From G965197675 sp965197675 (GTDB taxonomy: Bacteria > Chloroflexota > Dehalococcoidia > Plut-88900): a DNA stretch of 64,000 nucleotides. The first letter of the stretch is position 1. Every line of letters begins with the position of its first letter. The translations under genes and the position numbers were made by a program. Positions 16,511 to 25,975 of the stretch are shown here, one piece after another. The notes under the pieces were generated by a model. It was not told where the DNA came from. It saw only the letters and a program-made list of their open reading frames with translations, and did no database searches. Location: assembly GCA_965197675.1 (NCBI GenBank), contig OZ240221.1:1488001-1552000 (forward strand), given 5' to 3'.

Positions 16511-17923
16511 ATGAAGATGTACATAGCAGGAGAATGGGTAGACGGGTCCAAAAAAGTCTCTGTGATAAATCCATATGACGGGACTGAGGTAGATGCTGTG
16601 CCCAGAGGTAGCACAACGGATGTCGATGCTGCCGTGGCCAGTGCCGTGCGGGGTGCGGAGGTCATGGCCGACATGCCCGCCCACAAGAGATACGCAATCC
16701 TGATGAAAGTCGTAGACCTGATGCAAGAAAGGTTCGAAGACCTCGCTCGCACCATCACCCTGGAGGAGGGTAAGGTAATCTCCGAGTCCAGAGTCGAGGT
16801 GAACAGAGCTATTCAGACCATGCTTGGGTCTGCGGAAGAGGGCAAGCGGATTCACGGCGAGACAGTGCCATTGGACGCGGCTCCCAGTTGGACTGGTCAG
16901 TTTGGATTCACGATGCGCGTTCCGTGTGGGGTGGTAGCTGCGATTACACCCTTCAATTTCCCGTTAAACTTGGTGGCCCACAAGGTAGGTCCTGCCCTCG
17001 CGGCGGGCAACTCCATTGTGATAAAGCCCGCCTCGGACACACCTCTCTCCTCTCTCAAGTTGGTGGAGATCTTGTTGGAGGCCGGGATACCCCCCGAGGC
17101 GGTACAGTGTGTCACTGGTCCCGGTGGTGAGATAGGAGACGCCTTATCCAGCGACCCCAGAGTTCGAAAAATCAGCTTCACCGGCAGCAAGGAGATAGGC
17201 GAGCACATCTGCCGTACTGCCGGCCTAAAGAAGGTCACTATGGAGCTGGGCTCCAACAGTCCTATGATTGTGATGCCCGACGCGGACGTAGAGAAGGTAG
17301 TCAAAGCCACAGTTGCGACGGGGTACGTCAACGCTGGTCAAAGCTGCATCTCCACTCAGAGGATATTGGCCGATGGCAAAGTATATGGAGATTTCATAGA
17401 CGCATTGAAGGACAATGTGGAAGCTATAACCGTTGGCGACCCGATTAGGGAAGACATAGGCATGGGACCCTTGGTGAGAGAGGCCGATGCGATTAGAGTG
17501 GGAGAATGGGTTGATCAGGCAGTGGCAGGCGGAGCACGCGTAGTAACAGGGGGTGAACGGGAAGGAAGCATATATGCGCCAACTGTTCTGGCTGACGTGA
17601 AACCGGAGATGAGGGTGTCCTGCGATGAGCTCTTCGGGCCTGCCGTAGCTATTACTCGAGTGTCGGACATCGATGAAGCTATCGAACTGGCAAACGATAC
17701 GGAATACGGTCTATCTGCGGGTATCTTCACCCAAGACATAGACCTGGCGATGAAGTTCGCTCAGAAAGTACAATCGGGCAACTTGAACATCAACTGGGGG
17801 TCCCAGTGGAGGGCGGACCTGATGCCATATGGTGGTTTGAAGTTCAGTGGAATGGGGAAAGAGGGACCCCGATACGCTATAGAGGAGATGACCGAGCTCA
17901 AGATGGTGATATTCCACCTCTAG
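16511..17923 (+). CDS. NAD(P)-dependent aldehyde dehydrogenase family protein
   Basis: 470 residues, full ALDH length. It oxidises an aldehyde to the acid (or acyl-CoA); the substrate is not clear. Visible motifs are the Rossmann nucleotide site ITPFNFPLNLVAHKVGPALA, KPASDTPLS, FTGSKEIGEHI, the general-base glutamate in MELGSNSP and the catalytic cysteine in GQSCISTQR, then DELFGPAVAI near the C-terminus. The overall pattern is closest to lactaldehyde / non-phosphorylating glyceraldehyde-3-phosphate dehydrogenase-like ALDHs. The gene starts at an ATG with GGGAGGAAATC just upstream and is followed by a PAC2 protein and the amidohydrolase array; a shared catabolic role is possible but unproven. 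Confidence 0.9.
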   Translation: MKMYIAGEWVDGSKKVSVINPYDGTEVDAVPRGSTTDVDAAVASAVRGAEVMADMPAHKRYAILMKVVDLMQERFEDLARTITLEEGKVISESRVEVNRAIQTMLGSAEEGKRIHGETVPLDAAPSWTGQFGFTMRVPCGVVAAITPFNFPLNLVAHKVGPALAAGNSIVIKPASDTPLSSLKLVEILLEAGIPPEAVQCVTGPGGEIGDALSSDPRVRKISFTGSKEIGEHICRTAGLKKVTMELGSNSPMIVMPDADVEKVVKATVATGYVNAGQSCISTQRILADGKVYGDFIDALKDNVEAITVGDPIREDIGMGPLVREADAIRVGEWVDQAVAGGARVVTGGEREGSIYAPTVLADVKPEMRVSCDELFGPAVAITRVSDIDEAIELANDTEYGLSAGIFTQDIDLAMKFAQKVQSGNLNINWGSQWRADLMPYGGLKFSGMGKEGPRYAIEEMTELKMVIFHL

Positions 17924-17997
17924 CAGCCGTGTTGTTGAAGGAGAAATTAGCGGTAGGTTAAGTTGCAAACTACCCTGCACGCTGGCACAATAGGCCC

Positions 17998-18882
17998 ATG
18001 AGAGTAGGTGCGTTTGACCTAAGTGAGCCCCTGCCGGAGTTCAAAGATCCCCATGTCATTGCCATGCTGCGCCCTTGGGTGGACGTGGGGAACGTTGGAA
18101 CTGTGGTGATTGGGAAGTTGGAGAGACACTTCCATGCTGCTGAGCTAGGCAGGTTGGCTGAACCGGGCAAATTCTTTGATTTCACTCGCTACCGGCCGAT
18201 ACTTCGATTTGTGGAGGGCGTTCGACGCGTAACCGTACCCAATACCATAGTCAACTACGTCCGTCGAGATGGTGAGCCCGATTTTCTCTTTCTACATTTG
18301 CTAGAGCCTCACGCCTTCGGAGAGGTCTACGTGCAATCGGTGCTGAGTCTCTTCAAGAAAGTTGGAGTAAAGCGGTACCTTCAAGTAGGTGGGATGTACG
18401 ATATGGTGCCTCACACCAGACCCCTTCGCGTTACCGGCACACTGAGAATAAAGGATGGGGAGGAGATATCCAACCAGTTCCAGATTCGCAAGAGCAAATA
18501 CGAAGGGCCTACCAGCATAGTCTACATGGTGTCCCAGGGGGCGCAGGAGATGGGGTTGGAGACCTGCAATTTGACAGTACATCTTCCCCAATACGCACAA
18601 GTGGAAGAGGATTACTCGGGCGCTTCGGCTTTATTGAACGTCCTTTGCACCTTGTATCAACTCCCAGATAAGCTGGGCGTCATACCCGCAGGAGCCGAGC
18701 AATACGAACAGCTCAGCGTGTCTGCAACTCGCAGTCCGGAGCTGAAAGCCTTGGTCGAACGACTGGAATCCATCTACGATGCCAAGGCTGCCCTCCCGGA
18801 AGACGTCGAAGAGTCCCCTCCACTGTCTCCTGAGGTGGAGAAGTTCTTGATGGATATGGATAAACGCTTCGACGTGAACTAG
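17998..18882 (+). CDS. PAC2 family protein
   Basis: 294 residues resembling the PAC2 (proteasome assembly chaperone 2-like) family, found in archaea, actinobacteria and Chloroflexota. Typical features are the N-terminal AMLRPWVDVGNVGTVVIGKL, PDFLFLHLLEPHAFG and the glycine-rich LQVGGMYDMVPHTRP, followed by HLPQYAQVEEDYSGASALL. The C-terminal 70 residues look helical and charged. No enzyme activity is established for bacterial members. It lies 74 bases after the dehydrogenase and 47 before the first amidohydrolase, so it may share their transcript. Confidence 0.8.
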   Translation: MRVGAFDLSEPLPEFKDPHVIAMLRPWVDVGNVGTVVIGKLERHFHAAELGRLAEPGKFFDFTRYRPILRFVEGVRRVTVPNTIVNYVRRDGEPDFLFLHLLEPHAFGEVYVQSVLSLFKKVGVKRYLQVGGMYDMVPHTRPLRVTGTLRIKDGEEISNQFQIRKSKYEGPTSIVYMVSQGAQEMGLETCNLTVHLPQYAQVEEDYSGASALLNVLCTLYQLPDKLGVIPAGAEQYEQLSVSATRSPELKALVERLESIYDAKAALPEDVEESPPLSPEVEKFLMDMDKRFDVN

Positions 18883-18929
18883 CTGAGAAAATCAACTAAG
18901 AAAACACGGTTGTTTTGGAGGAGGCTGAT

Positions 18930-20033
18930 ATGGCCAAGAATGGCTTCAAGGTGATGGACTCGGATATGCACGTGGTAGAACCTCTGGACTTGTGGGAGAG
19001 GTACACTGAGCCTGCTTTTAGAGACCGAGCGCCCAAAGGTATCAGTCGTGCCAGGGGCGACATGCAGATCGAGTTGGAAGGCCACCTAATGCCCGCTGAG
19101 CCGGATAACCTCCTTATTTCTAAATCCGTAGAGCAGGTGGACATCTATAAGGAACCAGAGGAATGCGGTTGGGACTCGGCTTCCCAGGTACGGGCCATGG
19201 ATGCTGAGGGCATCGACGTTTCCATCATCTTCCCCAGTCGAGGACTCTATGCTCTAGCATTAGATAGTATGGACCCAGATTTAGGCACAGCGATAGCCAA
19301 GGCCTATAACAACTGGATGTACGATTTCTGCAGCTATGAGCCTAGACGAATGTACGGAGCCGGCATGGTATCCCCATTCGACGTGACGACTGCGATAGAG
19401 GAGGCTCGGCGCTGTGTAGAAGAGATGGGATTCAAGGCTATATTCCTCCGACCCAACATCGTCGAGAACCGCAATTGGCACGATCCCTATTACGATCCCC
19501 TTTGGGCTGAGATAGAGCGACTGGGTGTGCCCGTGGGCTTTCACGAAGGCACCTACGCCGCCATGAATGAGGTCGGCAAGCGGTTCGATACCTACGTTAT
19601 GTTCCACACCTGCTCTCATCCCATGGAGTTGATGCTGGCTGTGGTGAGTATCGTGGGTGGAGGGGTACTGGAGCGATTCCCCGCCCTCAAAGTCGCTTTC
19701 TTGGAGGGGAACTGCTCGTGGGCTCCGTATCTGATGTGGAGGATGGATGAGCACGTGGAGTTCGCCGGCGCCTACGAACCCAATTCCCTGACGATGGACC
19801 CTTCCAAGTACTTTCGACGCCAGTGTTACGTCTCCATCGAAGCGGACGAGCTGCCAGCCAAGGTTATCGAAGACTTCGACTTCACCGACAGAGTGGTCTT
19901 CTCCACCGACTATCCCCACAACGACTCCAAATATCCCCACGCCACCGAGAACCTTCTCAAGCTGCCCCTTAAGAAAGAGACCAAACGCAAAGTTCTGTGG
20001 GACAACTGTGCTGACCTTTACAGTATCTCCTAG
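18930..20033 (+). CDS. Amidohydrolase-2 family protein, copy 1
   Basis: First of four tandem paralogues of the COG2159 metal-dependent hydrolase family (amidohydrolase 2; members include ACMS decarboxylase, gamma-resorcylate and related decarboxylases or hydrolases). The start is the ATG at 18930, after GGAGGAGG, giving 367 residues that begin MAKNGFKVMDSDMHVVEP. The DxDxH motif replaces the usual HxH on strand 1. Other likely metal or catalytic residues are the His in PVGFHEG, HTCSHPMELM and the Asp in FSTDYPHNDSKYP. Substrate unknown. Compared with its neighbours this copy has VGGGVLERFPALKVAFLEGN and ends LYSIS. Confidence 0.88.
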   Translation: MAKNGFKVMDSDMHVVEPLDLWERYTEPAFRDRAPKGISRARGDMQIELEGHLMPAEPDNLLISKSVEQVDIYKEPEECGWDSASQVRAMDAEGIDVSIIFPSRGLYALALDSMDPDLGTAIAKAYNNWMYDFCSYEPRRMYGAGMVSPFDVTTAIEEARRCVEEMGFKAIFLRPNIVENRNWHDPYYDPLWAEIERLGVPVGFHEGTYAAMNEVGKRFDTYVMFHTCSHPMELMLAVVSIVGGGVLERFPALKVAFLEGNCSWAPYLMWRMDEHVEFAGAYEPNSLTMDPSKYFRRQCYVSIEADELPAKVIEDFDFTDRVVFSTDYPHNDSKYPHATENLLKLPLKKETKRKVLWDNCADLYSIS

Positions 20034-20056
20034 GCTATCTCTTCAGGAGGGTTAAC

Positions 20057-21169
20057 ATGGCCAAGAATGGCTTCAAGGTAATGGACTCGGACATGCACGT
20101 CATCGAGCCGGTAGACTTATGGGAGCGCTATATCGATTCCGCCTTCAAGGATAGAGCTCCCAAGTCCTTTAGTCGTTTCCAGGGCGATATGATGATCGAG
20201 TTGGAAGGGCACCTCATGCCGGACGAACCTGCAACAGAAAGAGACTGGCTGAGGACAATGGCCCGGGAGCAGAACGAGACATATCGGGACTCCTATGAGA
20301 ACAACTGGGACTCTGCCTCCCAGGTGCGAGCCATGGATGCCGAGGGCATCGATGTGGCGGTCCTGTACCCGAGCAGAGGCCTATTTGGGCAGGCGGTGGA
20401 TGGCCTAGACCCGGATCTGGGCGCGGCAATAGCCCGTGCCTACAATGACTGGATGCACGACTTCTGTAGTTTAGACCCAGACAGGCTTTTCGCAGCTGCT
20501 ATGGTCTCACCCTTTGAGGTTGAAAACGCGGTTTCTGAGGTTCGCCGCTCGGTACAAGAGTTGGGATTCAAGGCCATTTTCTTGCGACCCAACATCGTCA
20601 ATGGGCGTAACTGGCATGATCTCTACTACGACCCGTTATGGGCCGAGATAGAGGGGCTAGGAGTGCCTTTGGGGTTCCACGAAGGCGCCAGGGCGGCCCT
20701 GCCTCAGTCGGGTTCTCGATTCGAAACCAACATGATGCACCATACCCTATGCCACTCTATGGAGATGATGCTGTCCACGGTGAGCTTCATAGGCGGCGGT
20801 GTTCTGGAGCGATTTCCCAACCTAAAGGTGGGTTTTCTGGAGGCCAACTGCTCATGGGCCCCCTGGCTAGTGTGGAGATTGGATGAGCACTTCGAGTTGT
20901 CCGGTCGGTTCGAATCTCCTGAGCTCAAGCTGGAACCTCGTGAGTACTTCCAGCGCCAGTGCTACGTGTCGGCGGAGCCTGATGAAGAGCCCGCCGTGTT
21001 CATGGAGAAGGCGGGATTGGCAGACAATGTGGTCTTCTCCACCGACTATCCTCACAATGACTCCAAGTATCCTAACGCTATCGATACCTTCCTCAAGTTA
21101 GGCGTGACCGAGGATACTAAGCGCAAAGTTCTGTGGGACAACTGCGCCCATCTGTACGGCCTAAACTAA
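20057..21169 (+). CDS. Amidohydrolase-2 family protein, copy 2
   Basis: 370 residues, beginning with the same MAKNGFKVMDSDMHVIEP block as copy 1 and preceded by AGGAGGG. The active-site set is kept: DSDMHV, GFHEG, HTLCHSMEMM and FSTDYPHNDSKYP. The most divergent stretch is residues 55-80 (after GHLMPDEP), where each copy has its own sequence; this stretch is the best candidate for substrate discrimination. Copies 2 and 3 share FESPELKLEP near the C-terminus. Only 23 bases separate it from copy 1, so they are probably co-transcribed. Confidence 0.88.
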   Translation: MAKNGFKVMDSDMHVIEPVDLWERYIDSAFKDRAPKSFSRFQGDMMIELEGHLMPDEPATERDWLRTMAREQNETYRDSYENNWDSASQVRAMDAEGIDVAVLYPSRGLFGQAVDGLDPDLGAAIARAYNDWMHDFCSLDPDRLFAAAMVSPFEVENAVSEVRRSVQELGFKAIFLRPNIVNGRNWHDLYYDPLWAEIEGLGVPLGFHEGARAALPQSGSRFETNMMHHTLCHSMEMMLSTVSFIGGGVLERFPNLKVGFLEANCSWAPWLVWRLDEHFELSGRFESPELKLEPREYFQRQCYVSAEPDEEPAVFMEKAGLADNVVFSTDYPHNDSKYPNAIDTFLKLGVTEDTKRKVLWDNCAHLYGLN

Positions 21170-21200
21170 GAGCGGAACATAACTATCCAAGGAGGGTGAA

Positions 21201-22304
21201 ATGGCCAAGAACGGCTTCAAGGTGATGGACTCGGACATGCACGTCATCGAGCCGGCAGACTTGTGGGACCGTTACACTGAGCCGGCTTATAGAGACAGAT
21301 CTCCCAAGGGCTACAGTGAAAGACGTGGAGACTTCCGAATCAAGTTGGAAGGCCAGATATTGCCCAACGATCCTCCCTGGTGGGAAGAGGTGCTTATAAA
21401 TCCCAAGGCGGACATCTATCAAGACCCCGCTGAAAACAACTGGGATTCTGCTTCCCAAGCACGAGCTATGGACAAAGAGGGTATAGATGTCGCCGTTCTG
21501 TATCCCAGCAGAGGCCTTTTTGCCCTGGCGATGGACGGATTGGATCCAGGGTTGGGCAGCGCCATAGCGACAGCCTACAACAGCTGGATGCATGACTTTT
21601 GCAGCTACGCTCCCGACAAGATGTACGGGGCGGGAATGGTATCGCCTTTTGATGTGGAGTCGGCCGTTACCGAGGCCCGCCGCTGCGTTCAAGAGCTGGG
21701 ATTCAAGGCTATTTTCTTACGACCTAACATCGTCAACGGGCGTAACTGGCACGATCCTTACTACGACCCGCTTTGGGCGGAGATAGAGAGTATAGGAGTG
21801 CCCTTGGGTTTCCACGAGGGGTCGCCGGCCCTTGTGCCTCAGGTGGGAGACAGATTCGAGACCTTCATGATGCTCCATACCGTCTCTCACCCTCTCGAGA
21901 TGATGCTGTCGGCAGTTAGCATGATAGGCGGGGGAGTGTTAGAGCGTTTCCCCAAGCTAAGGGTTGCTTTTCTTGAGGCGAACTGCTCATGGGCGCCCTG
22001 GCTAATATGGAGGCTGGATGAGCACTACGAGTTGTCCGGCCGTTTTGAATCGCCGGAGCTGAAGCTGGAGCCTATGGAGTACTTTAAAAGACAGTGCTAT
22101 GCTTCAGTGGAGGCAGATGAGGAGCCCGCCGCTTTCGTGGAGGAGTTTGGGCTGGGTGACAACATAGTGTTTTCTACGGACTACCCACACGAGGACGCCA
22201 AATATCCCCATGCCACTGAGAGGTTCCTGACTATGCCTCTTTCGGAAGAAACAAAGCGAAAGATGCTTTGGGATACCTGCGCCAGGATGTACGGGTTCTC
22301 CTGA
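21201..22304 (+). CDS. Amidohydrolase-2 family protein, copy 3
   Basis: 367 residues starting MAKNGFKVMDSDMHVIEP with AAGGAGGG upstream. Metal-site motifs DSDMHV, GFHEG, HTVSHPLEMM and FSTDYPHEDAKYP are present; the last differs from the other copies by E for N. The variable loop here carries PPWWEEVLINP, richer in tryptophan than in copies 1 and 2. It starts 31 bases after copy 2. The enzyme probably acts on a ring-containing carboxylate or an amide, by family analogy only. Confidence 0.88.
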   Translation: MAKNGFKVMDSDMHVIEPADLWDRYTEPAYRDRSPKGYSERRGDFRIKLEGQILPNDPPWWEEVLINPKADIYQDPAENNWDSASQARAMDKEGIDVAVLYPSRGLFALAMDGLDPGLGSAIATAYNSWMHDFCSYAPDKMYGAGMVSPFDVESAVTEARRCVQELGFKAIFLRPNIVNGRNWHDPYYDPLWAEIESIGVPLGFHEGSPALVPQVGDRFETFMMLHTVSHPLEMMLSAVSMIGGGVLERFPKLRVAFLEANCSWAPWLIWRLDEHYELSGRFESPELKLEPMEYFKRQCYASVEADEEPAAFVEEFGLGDNIVFSTDYPHEDAKYPHATERFLTMPLSEETKRKMLWDTCARMYGFS

Positions 22305-22349
22305 ACCGAATAGGTAACATTAACCTGCGAGCCTTATGGGGAGGGTGAA

Positions 22350-23453
22350 ATGGCCAAGAACGGTTTCAAGGTCTTCGATTCAGACATGCACCTCATGGAG
22401 CCACCTGACCTGTGGCAACGCTATATCGATTCCGATTTCAGGGACAGAGCGCCCAAGGGCTTTCAGCGATGGTATGCCGACGCTAGCGTAGAGATAGAAG
22501 GCCACTTCATGCCTTTGGAGCCGGCGGACTGGTCCGAGTCTGTAGCCGCGGAAAAGTCCGACGCCTATAAAATATCGAGAGAACGTAACTGGGATGCCTC
22601 CTCTCAAGTGCTGGCCATGGACATGGAGGGTATAGACTTGGCTGTTCTTTACCCGACCCGAGGGCTCATGGTGCTTGGTGTAGACAACCTCGATCCGGGG
22701 CTGGCCGCCGCTGTATCCAGCGCATACAACGATTGGCTATACGATTTCTGTAGCCATTCTCCTGATAAACTGTATGGTGCAGCCATGGTCTCTCCCTTCG
22801 ACGTTGAGTCCGCCATCGCCGAGTCCCGTCGCTCTGTAGTGGATATGGGAATGAAGGCCATCTTTCTCCGGCCTACCAGAGTAAATAGTCGGAACTGGCA
22901 CGACCGATATTATGATTCTCTGTGGGCTGAAATCGAGCAGTTGGGTGTTCCCCTGGGCTTCCATGAAGGATCGGGAGCTGTAATTCGTGAGGCGGGAGAC
23001 CGGTTTGGCCTCAACTACATGATGCGCCACACCTGTGACCATCCTATGGAGATGATGCTAGCCATGGTTAGCTTTATATGCGGTGGTGTACTGGAGCGCT
23101 TCCCCAATCTGAAGGTGGGCTTCCTGGAGGCCAACTGTGCTTGGGTTCCTTGGCTCGTTTGGAGGATGGATGAGCACTTCGAGCTATCTGGCCACTTTGA
23201 ATCCCCCGAGCTTAAACACGAGGCCAGAGAGTACTTTCAGCGCCAATGCTACGTGTCTGTAGAGCCCGATGAGGAGCCAGCGAAACTGATGGAGACCTGG
23301 GGGTTCACAGACAACATGGTCTTCTCCACCGATTACCCTCACAACGACGCCAAGTTCCCAGAGGCTACGGAGAGCTTTCTGACGCTTCCTTTTTCAGAGG
23401 AGGCCAAACGTAAGATACTCTGGGATAACTGCGCTCGGCTTTACGGCTTATAG
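22350..23453 (+). CDS. Amidohydrolase-2 family protein, copy 4
   Basis: 367 residues starting MAKNGFKVFDSDMHLMEP, the most divergent of the four by eye (PTRVNSRNWHDRYYDSLWAE where the others have PNIVNGRNWHD, and ICGGVLERFPNLK). Active-site motifs DSDMHL, GFHEG, HTCDHPMEMM and FSTDYPHNDAKFP remain, so it should still bind metal. A 45-base gap with GGGGAGGGTG precedes it. An M24 peptidase follows after 48 bases. Confidence 0.88.
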   Translation: MAKNGFKVFDSDMHLMEPPDLWQRYIDSDFRDRAPKGFQRWYADASVEIEGHFMPLEPADWSESVAAEKSDAYKISRERNWDASSQVLAMDMEGIDLAVLYPTRGLMVLGVDNLDPGLAAAVSSAYNDWLYDFCSHSPDKLYGAAMVSPFDVESAIAESRRSVVDMGMKAIFLRPTRVNSRNWHDRYYDSLWAEIEQLGVPLGFHEGSGAVIREAGDRFGLNYMMRHTCDHPMEMMLAMVSFICGGVLERFPNLKVGFLEANCAWVPWLVWRMDEHFELSGHFESPELKHEAREYFQRQCYVSVEPDEEPAKLMETWGFTDNMVFSTDYPHNDAKFPEATESFLTLPFSEEAKRKILWDNCARLYGL

Positions 23454-23501
23454 GAAAAACGGGTATATAGTCTATTATCCAGATGAGAAAGGGGCCTCGA
23501 C

Positions 23502-24677
23502 ATGACCAGCGCTTCCGTTGAATCTCCGGCTCAGTACGCCATGTTCACCGCAGACGAGATGGATCGTAGATATGCCAGAGCCAGAGAGCTGATGGCTCAG
23601 AAGAGCTTGGATGTTCTATTGATCAGCCAGGAAGAGAACTTTCAGTACTATGCAGGCGCCACAGGCACTCTCGGCTATCACTACTCCAACACTCGGCCGG
23701 CGGTCTTCATCTTACCTATGAATGGAGACCCTGTTATCGTTGCGGGTAAGGTTATGACTTTCAGCCTGGAGATGACATGTCACGTGAAGGACATAAGAGG
23801 CTACACCAAGGTGGTGAACTTCCCGTGGCAGATGGTGGTAGAGGCCATAAAGGATGCGGCCCCCGATGCCAAGCGAGTGGGGGCTGAGCTGGGTCAGGAG
23901 CAGAGGATGGGGATGCCGGTAGGAGACTACCTATCAGTGGTCGAAGGGATGCCTGGAGTGGAGTTTGTGGATGCGGCTGATCTGATCATCAAGCAAAAGA
24001 TGATCAAGTCGGCTGCCGAGGTTGCCTATATGAAGCAGGCTGCGGACATCACAGGGAGGGCACGACAGAAGATGTTCGACCATGTGGTACCTGGGATGAC
24101 GGAGCGGGACGTGGTGAGGCTGATGAGGAAGGCGATATTGGAGGAAGGAGGAGACAGGACCTCCTTTGTGCATCTCATCAGCGAGTTGCCCGGCTGCCAT
24201 ACACAGTTTCATTTTGATAGGCCGCTCAAGAAGGGAAACGTACTCTACGTAGATACAGGAGCCTATGTGAGGACGTACACCGTAGATTATCCCAGGTTCG
24301 CCACCCTGGGTAAGGCTACTGAGGACCACAAGAGACACTGGGACGCCCTACAGATCATCAACAAAGCGATGGTGGACGCCTTGAGGCCGGGGCTGAAGTG
24401 CTCTGACATCTTCAATATAGGGGCCAAGGTGATAGAGGAGCAGGGATTCGAGGTCGTACCCGTCGGTCGGATGGGACACGGCCAGGGGATATTGCTGACG
24501 GAACCTCCCAGCATCAGCGCCGACGATGACACGGTATTGGAGCCTGGGCTGGTAATAAGCACTGAGCCGGAGATCACCTTCCAGTGGCTGTGGGAAGACG
24601 TGCACGTCATCACCGAGGACGGACACGAGCAGCTCACGCTGGAGCCCCCCGACCTGAGAGAGATACCCTTCGACTAG
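23502..24677 (+). CDS. M24 family peptidase (Xaa-Pro dipeptidase / creatinase-like)
   Basis: 391 residues with an N-terminal creatinase-type domain (residues 1-150, including LLISQEENFQYYAGATG) and a C-terminal pita-bread catalytic domain. Metal ligands can be read as the two Asp in VDTGAYVRTYTVDYPRF, His in GRMGHGQGI, Glu in STEPEITF and Glu in VITEDGHEQLTL. Members cleave Xaa-Pro peptides or hydrolyse C-N bonds in creatine-like compounds. Position directly after the amidohydrolase array suggests a shared catabolic pathway for C-N or amide compounds; this is inference. The start is an ATG after AAAGGGG. Confidence 0.85.
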   Translation: MTSASVESPAQYAMFTADEMDRRYARARELMAQKSLDVLLISQEENFQYYAGATGTLGYHYSNTRPAVFILPMNGDPVIVAGKVMTFSLEMTCHVKDIRGYTKVVNFPWQMVVEAIKDAAPDAKRVGAELGQEQRMGMPVGDYLSVVEGMPGVEFVDAADLIIKQKMIKSAAEVAYMKQAADITGRARQKMFDHVVPGMTERDVVRLMRKAILEEGGDRTSFVHLISELPGCHTQFHFDRPLKKGNVLYVDTGAYVRTYTVDYPRFATLGKATEDHKRHWDALQIINKAMVDALRPGLKCSDIFNIGAKVIEEQGFEVVPVGRMGHGQGILLTEPPSISADDDTVLEPGLVISTEPEITFQWLWEDVHVITEDGHEQLTLEPPDLREIPFD

Positions 24678-25365
24678 ATCTAATCTTTATACTCTCTTAG
24701 GGTTTCTACACTTCGTTCTCGCTGCCGGGTCAAGGTACGCCCATCACCCCCCTGCGTCTTTTCCCTAGGAAGAGAGTTAGAGTCTGCTCCCTGCTCGATA
24801 GGGGGATGAGGTGTCTCCGCTCACACTGAGAGCTCGTCGAGGTGTGGCCTCGCCCCACCCCGCTCTGGAAGCCCCCACGGAGGGAGTCCGGAGGCCTGCC
24901 TGCAGCAGGCAGGGAAACATCCCTCTGGCAGGGGGTATGGGGGGCCTGTCCTCAGCTTGACCGGGGAATGTGCTCCCACAAACAACAACCTATCTGGGTG
25001 GGTGGTTGGGGAACATGGCGTTAGCCTTTCTGAGACAAGCTCCTCACCCCACCCGTCATTCTCGTGCTTGACACGGGAATCCAAGCGGAGTTGGGGACAT
25101 GCCCTTTGGCCCCGACCTGGATACCAGTTTACACGGGCATGACGGTGGAAGGCTGTGGAAACGACAGAAGGGAGACCTACACCCTCTTCCATCGAGCACC
25201 CTACTCCAAAAGCCCCCACGGAGGGAATCCAGAGGGAAACCTCCCTCTGATAGGGGGTTTTGAGGCGGGGATTTGGGATGCTGTTTTGCCTTGACCCTAT
25301 TTAGCCTCGTTGGTAGAATATGGCAACCCCACAATCGTGAATCCGAGGACAAATAGTACCCTACT
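24678..25365. other. Repeat-rich intergenic region
   Basis: No gene is supported. The 688 bases hold copy 1 of the ~190-bp repeat B (24863-25054) and one copy of the 30-bp unit D (25053-25082). Further partial copies of repeat-B sequence (GCCCCCACGGAGGGAATCC) occur near 25213. The open frames here translate repeat sequence on both strands. Confidence 0.75.
24863..25054 (+). repeat. Repeat B, copy 1
   Basis: About 190 bases running from CTCTGGAAGCCCCCACGG to AGACAAGCTCCTCACCCC. An inverted copy lies at 34871-35056. Shared blocks include GGCCTGCCTGCAGCAGGCAG, GTTGGGGAACA and GCCTTTCTGAGACA. The internal CCTGCCTGCAGCAGGCAGG is a palindrome that can form a hairpin. Confidence 0.85.
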
Positions 25366-25968
25366 ATGTTGGTGATCGGTCTTACCGGAGGCATTGGCAG
25401 TGGTAAGACGTCTCTGTCCAAGATTCTGCAAGATATGGGAGCCTCTGTCTTGGACGCCGACAGAGTCGGTCACGAAGCCTATAACCCCGGAACCCAGACC
25501 TGGAAGGACGTTGTAGCCGCCTTCGGGCAAGACATCGTTCGAGACAATGGTGAGATAGACCGGCGCAAGCTGGGAGGCATCGTTTTCGGCGACGCCTCGG
25601 CCCTGAAGAAACTGACCGATATTATGTGGCCGAGGATGTATGATATAGTAAAAGGGAAGATAGAAGAGCAGAGGCAATCCGGCACAGAGGTCATGGTGGT
25701 TGAGGCCGCCGTCCTGCTGGAGGCCAATTGGACACCTCTGGTAGACGAAGTCTGGGTAGTCACGGCTTCCGAAAACGCGGTTGTCCAGCGGCTTAAAGAA
25801 GACAAGGGCATGACAGAAGAGCAAACACACTTCCGAATCAAAGCTCAGATGCCCCCTGAGGAACGTTTAAGCCAAGCCGATGTTGTAATATGCAACGACT
25901 CTGGTCCGGACCAGTTGAAGAATCGGGCGGTAGACGCTTGGAAGAGCAGAGTGGAACACAAGAGGTAA
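25366..25968 (+). CDS. coaE: Dephospho-CoA kinase
   Basis: Phosphorylates dephospho-CoA at the 3' ribose position, the last step of coenzyme A synthesis. P-loop GLTGGIGSGKTS is at residues 5-16, followed by the family motif LDADRVGHEAY, then GDASALKKLTDIMWP and AAVLLEANWTPLVDEVWVV. The length of 200 residues is normal. It ends eight bases before the CbbQ-like ATPase and is followed two genes later by a CoA-pyrophosphatase-like Nudix protein. Confidence 0.95.
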   Translation: MLVIGLTGGIGSGKTSLSKILQDMGASVLDADRVGHEAYNPGTQTWKDVVAAFGQDIVRDNGEIDRRKLGGIVFGDASALKKLTDIMWPRMYDIVKGKIEEQRQSGTEVMVVEAAVLLEANWTPLVDEVWVVTASENAVVQRLKEDKGMTEEQTHFRIKAQMPPEERLSQADVVICNDSGPDQLKNRAVDAWKSRVEHKR

Positions 25969-25975
25969 GCTGAGT

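Noticed and set aside
24821..25421. Frames of 120-132 codons on the minus strand
   Set aside because: They translate repeat B and unit D; the same protein-like strings appear in several frames at 34781-35186.
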